NCBI GenBank assembly: GCA_964012875.1
Contig: CAXGUU010000105.1
Span: forward strand, 1-10,648
DNA length: 10,648 nucleotides
Direction of reading: 5' to 3'
From: CAXGUU01 sp964012875
GTDB taxonomy: Bacteria; Pseudomonadota; Gammaproteobacteria; Ga0077536
Below, piece after piece: positions 1 to 6,279 of this stretch. The translations under genes were made by a program, and so were the position numbers. Below the pieces are notes generated by a model. It worked only from the letters and a program-made list of their open reading frames with translations. It did not search any database and had not been told where the DNA came from. The number at the start of each line of letters is the position of its first letter. Position 1 is the first letter of the stretch.

Positions 1-178
1 GCGATTGAACACAGCGGACTCGCCCCGACGAGGACCCGTTTTCGCCTGTCATGCGCGGCGCGATGGAGCGACAGTACGGCAACGCCGGGCCTCTTATGTA
101 TTGTTTCGCCTATAAATAGCTGGTCAAAGTTAGTTTTCGATTCGGTACATAAATAGTGTGGTGCTCCTTTCTGTGCGC
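1..178. other. Left margin, no supported gene
   Basis: This stretch lies downstream of the minus-strand AraC-type gene and contains no reading frame that I can assign. The plus-strand frames open at the left edge are short and give arginine- and serine-rich translations with no recognisable motif. A minus-strand ATG at 52-50 opens a frame running off the edge, with too few codons to judge. Bases 95-160 are clearly more AT-rich than the rest of the window, and the octamer ATAAATAG occurs twice (112-119 and 149-156). I saw no convincing hairpin with a T-run that could end the regulator transcript. Confidence 0.4.
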
Positions 179-1267
179 CTAGCGTTGCCGCCAGCGTTTA
201 CGGTATCTGTCCGGCGAACTGCCCCCCCAGCGCTTGAATTTTTTGCCAAAGTTGGCGGGGTTGTCGAAGCCGAGTTCAGCAGCAACTTCCTTTACGGTCA
301 TTTCATCGTTGGCAAGCAATTCGGTCGCGCGCCTGAACAGGAAATCGTCAGTCATCTCCTGGTAGCTCGTGCCGAGTGCCCGTAGCCGACGGATCAATGT
401 CCGTGAAGAAAGATGAAGCTCATCTGCAATCTGGTTCAAAGTCGGCAAGGGGCGGTTTTTGTCCGCCGCCGCGAATGCCTGGTTCAAGCGGTGACGCACT
501 TCGCCCAGGGTTTCCCGTGCGCGCGATGACGCCATCGTTGCCTCGCATTGCGATATGGCGTGTTCCCAGGTCGACTCGATGTACCCCAGGTTTTCGAGTG
601 CGCGCCACGCCGTCGGAATCACCAGTGCGTTCTCAGATGACGCAAAGCGTACAGGGCAATGAAAATGCTCGGCATAACGCCCGGCATAAGCGGTCGCCGG
701 ATAATCCAGTTCCAGGTGCGCTTCGGAAAAATCGACGCCGTAAACGGTTTCGAGATGTTGCTGGAGAATGATTAACAGGGTCTCGATCAACAACGGTTTC
801 GCTTCGGCAAGATCCATCAGCGGGCAGAGTTCGGCGCGGAATTCGTTGCCGGTAGTCCGGCCCTGCATGTGCATGTAAGGGATGCGGGTCGGGAAGTACC
901 GCAGGAAGGCGTCGAGGCCGGCACCCAGGTTGGGTGCGCTGACGAGCGCGATGCTGGTCTGGCCATGAAAATGGTCAGTCAGGGTTTTGGCCCAGGCCAG
1001 GTACCAGTCTGGTGTGTCGGCAAGTGCCAGCGTATTTTTGATGTACTGCAAGGCCTGGCCTACGGTGATGCGGCCATCCGGATCATCAAGATCGGCGGTA
1101 CTCAGTCCGGTTCCGGCAAGCAGCTTGTTGGGCTCGAACAGGCGCACGAGGTGGCGCCCATAGGTCACCGGCATCAAAAGCGACTCGATTGCTGATCGGT
1201 CCATCGGTTCCGCCGTGACTGGATTTCGACTGTCATCAAAGTAACAGAGTTTGGCAGAATTTGGCAT
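179..1267 (-). CDS. AraC-family transcriptional regulator (OruR-type, arabinose-binding-like N-terminal domain)
   Basis: This encodes a probable DNA-binding regulator of the adjacent operon. The translation (362 aa) has the two-domain layout of OruR-like AraC proteins. An N-terminal effector domain of the Arabinose_bd type spans about residues 40-235. A C-terminal double helix-turn-helix spans about 274-362, with the typical second-helix pattern AAELGFDNPANFGKKFKRW near the end. Members of this subgroup often control catabolic operons for fatty acids, amino acids or aromatic compounds. The gene is divergent from the crotonase gene that starts the operon, which fits a local activator. The start is uncertain. 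The ATG at 1267 has no obvious ribosome-binding site, while an in-frame ATG at 1204 (residue 22) follows GCGGAA and sits closer to the usual start of the domain. The effector is unknown. Confidence 0.9.
   Translation of the reverse strand: MPNSAKLCYFDDSRNPVTAEPMDRSAIESLLMPVTYGRHLVRLFEPNKLLAGTGLSTADLDDPDGRITVGQALQYIKNTLALADTPDWYLAWAKTLTDHFHGQTSIALVSAPNLGAGLDAFLRYFPTRIPYMHMQGRTTGNEFRAELCPLMDLAEAKPLLIETLLIILQQHLETVYGVDFSEAHLELDYPATAYAGRYAEHFHCPVRFASSENALVIPTAWRALENLGYIESTWEHAISQCEATMASSRARETLGEVRHRLNQAFAAADKNRPLPTLNQIADELHLSSRTLIRRLRALGTSYQEMTDDFLFRRATELLANDEMTVKEVAAELGFDNPANFGKKFKRWGGSSPDRYRKRWRQR
1250..1266. promoter_or_regulatory. Direct repeat TTTGGCA x2, possible regulator operator
   Basis: Two copies of TTTGGCA (1250-1256 and 1260-1266) are spaced exactly 10 bases start to start, about one helical turn. 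AraC-family proteins bind tandem directly repeated half-sites on one face of the helix. The repeat lies inside the first codons of the long form of the regulator gene. If translation actually begins at 1204, it falls in the divergent control region instead. The function is inferred only from position and spacing. Confidence 0.25.
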
Positions 1268-1310
1268 CGCCGCCGCGGCGCCGTACGGCTAGCATTCCGG
1301 GTCTTGTGCG

Positions 1311-1335
1311 ACGCCATCTGGCGAAGCATCGCCGG
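1311..1335. promoter_or_regulatory. Inverted-repeat element in the divergent intergenic region
   Basis: Two overlapping inverted repeats sit about 45-65 bases before the first operon gene: GCCA-TC-TGGC (1313-1322), and a seven-pair stem CTGGCGA/TCGCCGG (1318-1324 with 1329-1335, one G-T pair, loop AGCA). The element could be an operator or a leader hairpin. In GC-rich DNA such short palindromes also arise by chance. I could not identify a good sigma-70 promoter in this interval. Confidence 0.22.
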
Positions 1336-1366
1336 CGGGTCGTGTCGTCATCGCCCATCGCTATCC

Positions 1367-1373
1367 AGGGGAG
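1367..1373 (+). promoter_or_regulatory. Ribosome-binding site of the first operon gene
   Basis: AGGGGAG lies six bases before the ATG at 1380, a strong Shine-Dalgarno sequence. It fixes the start of the first crotonase gene. It is the strongest such site of those I checked in the operon, as expected for the lead gene of a transcript. Confidence 0.7.
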
Positions 1374-1379
1374 CGCAGA

Positions 1380-2177
1380 ATGTCCAAATTGCTGGTCGAA
1401 CAAATCGACAAGGTCACCTTGCTCACGCTGAACCGGCCCGAGGTTCATAACAACGTCGACGACGAACTGGCCTGCCTGCTGGCCGACGCCATTATCGATT
1501 TTGGTAATGACGATTCGCAGCACGTGCTCGTCATTGCCGGCGCCGGTGATGTCACCTGGTGCGCCGGTGCCAATCTCAAAGGCATGCGGGAGTTGTTTGA
1601 ACACCGCCATACGATGGATGCAGGGCCCATGGGTTTTTGCAAACTGGATCCCGGTAAGCCGACCATTGCCGCTATCAACGGCAACTGCTGGGCCGGCGGC
1701 GTTGAACTTGCGGTTTGGTGCGATTTTAGAATCACCGACGAGAACGCGAGGTTCGGATTATTGAACAAGCGCTGGGGTTTACCGCTGGCTGACGGTGGCA
1801 CCCAGCGCCTGCCGCGGACCATCGGCATTGCCAATGCGCTTTACATGATCGAAACCGGCATGGAACTGGATGCTGATCGCGCCCTGCAGATGGGACTCGT
1901 GCAGGAAGTCACGGCGGCCGGGCAGGCACTCGAACGCACGCTACACATTGCCGAACATATTTCCAATTACTCGCAGGGCGGTATCCGTGTGGATCGAACC
2001 GCGGCGCTCGCGACGCTGGGCATGTCGTTGCAGGACGGCTTGGACCTTGAGGTCGAGCTGTGCCACAAACCGTCAGTTTCCGAGGAAGCGATGGCCGGGA
2101 TGGGCCGTTTCGCGAAGGGCAGTCGGCCGGAGCCGCCACGGCCGCCGGCGCGGACCCGCAAGAGCGCTGCCAGTTGA
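1380..2177 (+). CDS. Enoyl-CoA hydratase/isomerase (crotonase) family protein
   Basis: This 265-residue protein belongs to the crotonase superfamily, whose members bind acyl-CoA thioesters and stabilise an enolate in an oxyanion hole. Visible landmarks are the N-terminal strand leading to LNRP (17-20), the oxyanion-hole segment CAGANLKG (61-68), and AGGVELA (105-111), followed by the CDFRITDENARFG block. Glu109 matches the first catalytic glutamate of rat enoyl-CoA hydratase (Glu144). The second (Glu164) is replaced by Asn129, so ordinary hydration of a trans-enoyl-CoA is doubtful. The last 20 or so residues are rich in Pro, Arg and Ala and probably disordered. It is the first gene of the operon, with a strong ribosome-binding site. 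The family call is firm; the reaction (isomerase, hydrolase, lyase or decarboxylase-like) is open. Confidence 0.92.
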   Translation: MSKLLVEQIDKVTLLTLNRPEVHNNVDDELACLLADAIIDFGNDDSQHVLVIAGAGDVTWCAGANLKGMRELFEHRHTMDAGPMGFCKLDPGKPTIAAINGNCWAGGVELAVWCDFRITDENARFGLLNKRWGLPLADGGTQRLPRTIGIANALYMIETGMELDADRALQMGLVQEVTAAGQALERTLHIAEHISNYSQGGIRVDRTAALATLGMSLQDGLDLEVELCHKPSVSEEAMAGMGRFAKGSRPEPPRPPARTRKSAAS

Positions 2178-2235
2178 GCGCACGCCCAAGCGCCGGGCAA
2201 TGTTCCCTGCCGCGCAAGTCTGCGTCAGTTGAGTG

Positions 2236-2580
2236 ATGTCCCGGTTAATTCCAAAGGTGTTTGCATCCGAGCAGGGCAGACGACTGGCTTCGTGGGAAAG
2301 ACCGCAGCCAAGTCTTGACGAGGTGCGCAGGCAATACGGCGGCCCGCGGATCAGCGACGAGGAGTTGTTGCTCCGGTATCTCGTTCCGGAGGCCGACCTG
2401 AAGGCGGTACGCGAAGCCGGTCCGTTGAAACGACGCTACGATTTCCTCGACGAAACCGGTATGAACGGCTTACTCGATCACTTGTTAACACTGAAACGCC
2501 CACGCCAGCTTGTTGTCTCCGGTGCGGCCGGCGATTTTGTTTTGAAGCGTGGGGATGAGGCCGCTTCCAGCCGAGGATAA
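2236..2580 (+). CDS. Standalone C-terminal-domain-like subunit of a pyruvate carboxylase/oxaloacetate decarboxylase-type carboxyltransferase
   Basis: This small protein (114 aa from the ATG at 2236; a GTG at 2233 is an alternative, and a stop at 2230-2232 excludes longer forms) is not a complete enzyme. Residues 22-63 hold RPQPSLDEV, RISDEELLLRYLVPEADL and a following AGP. This matches the pattern I know from the conserved C-terminal carboxylase domain (PYC_OADA type) of pyruvate carboxylase B subunits and transcarboxylase 5S, which has a comparable DEDVLTYALFP...EGP segment. Its N-terminal KVFASEQ resembles RVFSSDQ, the last residues visible of the carboxyltransferase at the right edge of the window, suggesting that the two overlap or join there. 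The last 30 residues form a probable helix and two strands. It probably docks with the catalytic carboxyltransferase or the biotin carrier. The next gene starts five bases after its stop (two if GTG 2583 is used). Confidence 0.72.
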   Translation: MSRLIPKVFASEQGRRLASWERPQPSLDEVRRQYGGPRISDEELLLRYLVPEADLKAVREAGPLKRRYDFLDETGMNGLLDHLLTLKRPRQLVVSGAAGDFVLKRGDEAASSRG

Positions 2581-2585
2581 CCGTG

Positions 2586-3701
2586 ATGAGACTTTCTCCT
2601 TTCGACGATTACCCGTTCCATCAATCGCCAACGCCATTTGCGACCGCGGCGACGACGGACGCGCACTACAACGATGGCTATTTTTGTGCGTTTTATGCGA
2701 GAGACTGGTACTTCTGTACAGGCATTCGTTTGCATCCGAACGTGAACGTGATCGATGGCTGGGCCACGGTCGCACACGACAACCGCCAGACCGCGGTGCG
2801 CGCATCTCGCGCTTTGCACCCGGACTATGGTGATCTCTCCGTAGGCCCGCTGCGATACGACATCGTTGAGCCGATGAAGAAGCTTCGCATCACGGCAGGT
2901 GAGAATGCGGCGGACATCGAATTCGACGTCACCTTCGAAGCGCAGTCGCCGCCATTCATCGAAGACCGTTACCAGCACTATAAGTTTGGTGCCGTCGTGA
3001 ACGACCTCATCCGCTACACCCAGATCAACCGCGCGACGGGGACGGCAAAGGTTTCTGGCCAGACTATCAAAATCGATCAATGGCACGCCATGCGGGATCA
3101 CTCCTGGGGTGTGCGTTCATCGATGGCGGTGCCGACGGGAATCAAGGGCACCGATCGCGACGACGAGCCCACGGAACGTCGGGCCTTGCGCATGTGGGTA
3201 CCCTTCGAAGTCGCTGATCACTGCGGTTTCTATAACACGCACGAAAACCCGGATGGCGAAGCCATCGACTTCGAAGGCCGTCTGGATTATGCCGATGGCC
3301 GCTCGGTTGCGCTCACCGGCATGCGCCACCAACTCGAATATCTCGAAGGTACCGATCGCCCTACCGGCGGCACCATTGAACTCGACGGTGCGGACGGCGA
3401 GACGCGCAAATATTCGCTCGAGCTGGTCGGTACACCGGCGGACGTTCAGGCCGGCGGCTACTACCGCGGCTGGCGTGACAATCTCGGACCCGGCATCTAT
3501 CGCGGTGCCGCCGTCATCGAGCATGACAGCTACGACGTCAGTCCGGGTAGCGAACGAACTGGGCCGCCGCATGTCCCGCAAAAGCATCGGTTTGGTCCGA
3601 CTGAATACCCCATGCGCATGGTCGAAGCGAATGGCGCAGAGGGCATGGCGCATTTTGAGCACACCATGAACGGGCCCTATCCACGGTACGGCTTCAAATG
3701 A
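2586..3701 (+). CDS. CrtC/AttH-like lipocalin-fold protein (DUF7064/DUF7065-like), unknown function
   Basis: This is a 371-residue soluble protein without signal peptide or membrane segments. It starts at ATG 2586 (GTG 2583 also possible), with GAGG at 2573-2576 inside the end of the preceding gene. The central WHAMRDHSWGVR (166-177) is the hallmark I associate with the two-domain beta-barrel proteins of the DUF7065/DUF7064 type. These are distantly related to hydroxyneurosporene hydratase CrtC and AttH, often sit near lipid- or steroid-type catabolic genes, and have no established reaction. Many His, Tyr and Trp residues lie in the first 60 positions. The stop overlaps the biotin-carrier start by four bases (ATGA), so translation is probably coupled to the carboxylase genes. 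It could bind the hydrophobic substrate or catalyse a hydration-type step; that is inference. Confidence 0.75.
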   Translation: MRLSPFDDYPFHQSPTPFATAATTDAHYNDGYFCAFYARDWYFCTGIRLHPNVNVIDGWATVAHDNRQTAVRASRALHPDYGDLSVGPLRYDIVEPMKKLRITAGENAADIEFDVTFEAQSPPFIEDRYQHYKFGAVVNDLIRYTQINRATGTAKVSGQTIKIDQWHAMRDHSWGVRSSMAVPTGIKGTDRDDEPTERRALRMWVPFEVADHCGFYNTHENPDGEAIDFEGRLDYADGRSVALTGMRHQLEYLEGTDRPTGGTIELDGADGETRKYSLELVGTPADVQAGGYYRGWRDNLGPGIYRGAAVIEHDSYDVSPGSERTGPPHVPQKHRFGPTEYPMRMVEANGAEGMAHFEHTMNGPYPRYGFK

Positions 3702-4189
3702 AACTCGAAGCAGCGGACATCAAGAAACTGCTTGACGCTTTCGAGCAATCCGACTGGGATGAAATCAGGCTTTCGGCGGATGGCACTGACGTTGTTATCA
3801 GCGCCAGTGACGCGGTGGTGGCAATGCCCGCGGAGTCTCAGCGTGCTGCGCCGTCGGCGCCTTCAGCGACGACACGACCGGAGCCGGGTGAGCCTGAAGT
3901 TGTTCCTGACGCCTCACCGGTTGCACCCGCGGCCGGAGAACTTCCCGAAGGTACACCGGTTCGGTCGGCGTCACCCGGTATTTTCTGGCGCTCGCCAGCC
4001 CCGGGCGAGCCGCCATTCGTCGAAGCCGGGCAACGGGTCGAGGCCGATACCGTCGTCTGCATCGTCGAAGTGATGAAACTCATGAATCGCGTCACGGCGG
4101 GGGTGGCCGGTACAGTTGCGGCGATCGTAGTGGAGAACAGCGAGCAGGTCCGCAAGGACCAGACCTTGATGGTCATCACGGAAGATTAA
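3698..4189 (+). CDS. Biotin carboxyl carrier protein (AccB-type)
   Basis: This 163-residue carrier holds biotin on a lysine and shuttles carboxybiotin from the biotin carboxylase to the carboxyltransferase. An N-terminal helix-strand-strand segment (about 3-36) resembles the AccB N-terminus. A Pro/Ala/Glu-rich flexible linker (about 43-90) follows, then the biotinyl domain (about 91-163). The thumb-type sequence FWRSPAPGEPPFVEAGQRV precedes the biotinylation motif EVMKLMN, with Lys127 (codon 4076-4078) as the expected attachment site. The full architecture is like acetyl-CoA carboxylase BCCP rather than the short 1.3S subunit of transcarboxylase. It overlaps its upstream neighbour by four bases and the biotin carboxylase by one (TAATG), so the two are surely co-translated. 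Pairing with a pyruvate/5S-type carboxyltransferase in the same operon argues against a housekeeping AccB. Confidence 0.95.
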   Translation: MKLEAADIKKLLDAFEQSDWDEIRLSADGTDVVISASDAVVAMPAESQRAAPSAPSATTRPEPGEPEVVPDASPVAPAAGELPEGTPVRSASPGIFWRSPAPGEPPFVEAGQRVEADTVVCIVEVMKLMNRVTAGVAGTVAAIVVENSEQVRKDQTLMVITED

Positions 4190-5571
4190 TGACTTTCGTT
4201 CCCCTGCGCCGAGTTCTGATCGCCAATCGCGGGGAAATCGCGGTGCGCATTGCGCGCGCCTGTTTCGACGAAGGCATTGAGTGCGTTGCAGCTGTGTCCG
4301 AAGCCGATCAGAACAGTATGTCAGCACGCATCGCGGATGGTTCGATTTGCATCGGCCCGCCAGCCGCTACCGCGAGCTACCTGAACGTTGCTGCCGTTGT
4401 TGGTGCCGCCATTGCGAGCGGTTGTGATGCCATTCATCCGGGCTACGGTTTTTTGTCCGAGCGCCCGCAACTGGCGAAAGCCTGCGCGGCAAACGGCATC
4501 GTGTTTGTTGGCCCGCCGGCTGATGTGATTGGCCGCGGTGGTGACAAGGTCGAAGCACGCGCGCTGGCGCGTTCGTTGGATATACCCGTCGGCGACGGCT
4601 CGGATGCCATTCGCGACGTTGATGAGGCCGGCGCTATCGCCGACCGTGTTGGTTACCCCGTGTTGCTGAAGGCGGCTGCCGGCGGTGGCGGCCGGGGCAT
4701 GGTGCAGGTGCACCGGGCCGACGACCTGCGCAATGCCTTTCTTGCTGCATCGGCTGAAGCCCTGGCTGCGTTTGGCGACGGCACGCTGTTTCTGGAGCGC
4801 TATGTCGGCAATGCGCGGCATGTCGAAGTGCAGGTGTTGGCGGATAATTATGGAAATGTGGTTCATCTCGGCGAGCGCGATTGTTCCTGCCAGCGGCGGT
4901 ATCAGAAACTGGTCGAAGAAGCACCGGCCGTGGCCTTAGCCGATGGCCTCCGGCAAAGCATCTGCCAGGCGGCCGTGTCGTTGGCCCGTGCGCTCGACTA
5001 TCGCGGCGCTGGTACCATGGAATTCCTGGTTGATCTCGATCGCGAGTCGTTTTCCTTCCTCGAGGTCAATACCCGCGTGCAGGTTGAACATCCGGTGACG
5101 GAGATGATTACCGGCGTCGACATCGTGCGCGAACAGCTCCGAATCGCGGGCGGTGCCGAATTGAGTGTCAGCCAGGAGGACGTGCAATCAGGCGGGCACG
5201 CCATCGAATGTCGCATCAACGCTGAACAGCCGGCGGCCGGTTTTCTGCCCTCGCCCGGCACGATTTCCCAATGGACGATGCCCGCGGGTGCGGGCATCCG
5301 CATCGACAGCCATTGCCACGACGGCTTCGAGGTGGGCGCCCACTACGATTCGATGATTGGTAAATTGATTTGTTGGGGCGAATCCAGGGATGCTGCCGTG
5401 CTGAGGATGTACCGCGCGCTCGAGCGCGTGCGCGTTGAGGGCGTGGATACTACCGCTGCTTTTCTGCGCGACCTCGTCGGCCACGGCGATTTTCGTGCCG
5501 ACCGCGTCAATACGAAGTGGCTCGAAGATCATTTTCTGCCGGCGTGGCTGGCCGCGCAGCAGGATGCGTAA
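4189..5571 (+). CDS. Biotin carboxylase (AccC family, ATP-grasp)
   Basis: This 460-residue protein carboxylates biotin on the carrier using ATP and bicarbonate. All three family domains are present. The N-terminal domain has VLIANRGEIAVRI and AIHPGYGFLSE. The ATP-grasp domain has the Gly-rich loop KAAAGGGGRGM (161-171), HVEVQVLAD and FLEVNTRVQVEHPVTE (290-305). The C-terminal domain has HAIECRINAE, with Arg342 matching the catalytic Arg338 of E. coli, and HYDSMIGKLI. Length is normal for a standalone subunit. Two residues depart from the highly conserved DCS-x-QRRHQK motif: Cys234 and, more notably, Tyr238 where a nucleotide-contacting His normally sits. The end of the BCCP gene supplies its ribosome-binding site (GGAAG, 4180-4184). 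The enzyme fold and general reaction are clear; whether it serves a dedicated carboxylase rather than acetyl-CoA carboxylase is inferred from the operon. Confidence 0.95.
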   Translation: MTFVPLRRVLIANRGEIAVRIARACFDEGIECVAAVSEADQNSMSARIADGSICIGPPAATASYLNVAAVVGAAIASGCDAIHPGYGFLSERPQLAKACAANGIVFVGPPADVIGRGGDKVEARALARSLDIPVGDGSDAIRDVDEAGAIADRVGYPVLLKAAAGGGGRGMVQVHRADDLRNAFLAASAEALAAFGDGTLFLERYVGNARHVEVQVLADNYGNVVHLGERDCSCQRRYQKLVEEAPAVALADGLRQSICQAAVSLARALDYRGAGTMEFLVDLDRESFSFLEVNTRVQVEHPVTEMITGVDIVREQLRIAGGAELSVSQEDVQSGGHAIECRINAEQPAAGFLPSPGTISQWTMPAGAGIRIDSHCHDGFEVGAHYDSMIGKLICWGESRDAAVLRMYRALERVRVEGVDTTAAFLRDLVGHGDFRADRVNTKWLEDHFLPAWLAAQQDA

Positions 5572-5589
5572 AAGAAAAGGTCCGTTCGA

Positions 5590-6279
5590 ATGCATGCATT
5601 GAATAAGTGGGGCAACGATCCGAACTCCAGAACCGTGGCCTACTATCATCGACGTGTGCGCGAGGTCTTCGCTGAGAAAGTCGCCGCGAGCGGTAAGCGC
5701 TGGGAGGAGGCCGTGTGGGATCCTGCGCTCGCGCTGACGGCGGCCGAATATCAGGCGCTTGAGGGTGAGATTCTGGCAACCGGCCTGCGCTTCGAAATGT
5801 CAGCGGGGATTTCTGTCAGCGAAGCGTCGGAAAAATACCAGGTGCCCGTGGCCGAAGGGTCGCTGGACGAAATGCCGATGGACGAGCAGGGGCGCAAGGT
5901 GGCCGGCGCCGGCGACAATGTTTTTCATGTGCCGGCGGACGTCACCGGCGTTGCACGCTTCATCAGCAGCGTCGAACGCGTGATGGCGCTCTTGAGCGAC
6001 GGTGTACCGGAAGACACCGTTGCCATCATTGATGATTCCGGTGGCACGCTTACCGCGCCGATACTTGAGGGCTTCAAAGCCGTGGTCTGCAAGGGTGGAT
6101 CGGTGCGCTCGCATCTGGGAATCCTGACGCGCGAGTACCAGATCCCGTGCCTGATGAACGCCGAGGTCACGGGGCTGGCCGAGGGTGACCGGGTACAGGT
6201 CGAATACAGCGTACCGGCCAAGCCGCCCTATGAAGACGCCGATGGCCTGGGCCGGGCACGGGTGTGGAAGCTCCAATGA
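5590..6279 (+). CDS. PEP-utilising-enzyme mobile (swivelling phosphohistidine) domain protein
   Basis: In PEP synthase, pyruvate phosphate dikinase and phenylphosphate synthase, domains of this type carry a phosphoryl group on a histidine between two active sites. In this 229-residue protein the region from about 142 to 207 shows the family pattern AVVCKGGSVRSHLGILTRE (164-182) followed by IPCL, and ends in GLAEGDRVQV. His175 (codon 6112-6114) is the expected phosphorylated residue, so the key position is kept. The N-terminal 140 residues do not resemble the ATP-grasp or PEP-binding domains of the large enzymes and I cannot assign them. AAAAGG nine bases before the ATG is the ribosome-binding site. 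The stop overlaps the next start as ATGA, linking it to the 730-residue protein as a probable partner. A non-phosphorylated, purely structural role is possible. Confidence 0.8.
   Translation: MHALNKWGNDPNSRTVAYYHRRVREVFAEKVAASGKRWEEAVWDPALALTAAEYQALEGEILATGLRFEMSAGISVSEASEKYQVPVAEGSLDEMPMDEQGRKVAGAGDNVFHVPADVTGVARFISSVERVMALLSDGVPEDTVAIIDDSGGTLTAPILEGFKAVVCKGGSVRSHLGILTREYQIPCLMNAEVTGLAEGDRVQVEYSVPAKPPYEDADGLGRARVWKLQ

Noticed and set aside
1..52. Minus-strand gene start at 52 running off the left edge
   Set aside because: Only about 17 codons are visible, with no motif and no clear ribosome-binding site. It cannot be distinguished from chance.
376..771. Plus-strand frame of 131 codons opposite the AraC-type gene
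   Set aside because: The minus-strand frame has clear helix-turn-helix and effector-domain sequence. The plus-strand translation is low-complexity Arg/Pro/Ser-rich.
2478..3101. Minus-strand frame of 207 codons across the tail-domain and CrtC/AttH-like genes
   Set aside because: It covers two plus-strand genes with recognisable motifs, has an Arg/Val-rich translation with no family resemblance, and is the kind of antisense frame expected in GC-rich coding DNA.
3117..3662. Minus-strand frame of 181 codons
   Set aside because: It is fully antisense to the CrtC/AttH-like gene, with no recognisable motif and no independent ribosome-binding context.
4321..4866. Minus-strand frame of 181 codons
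   Set aside because: It is antisense to the biotin carboxylase, whose frame is certain from its motifs.
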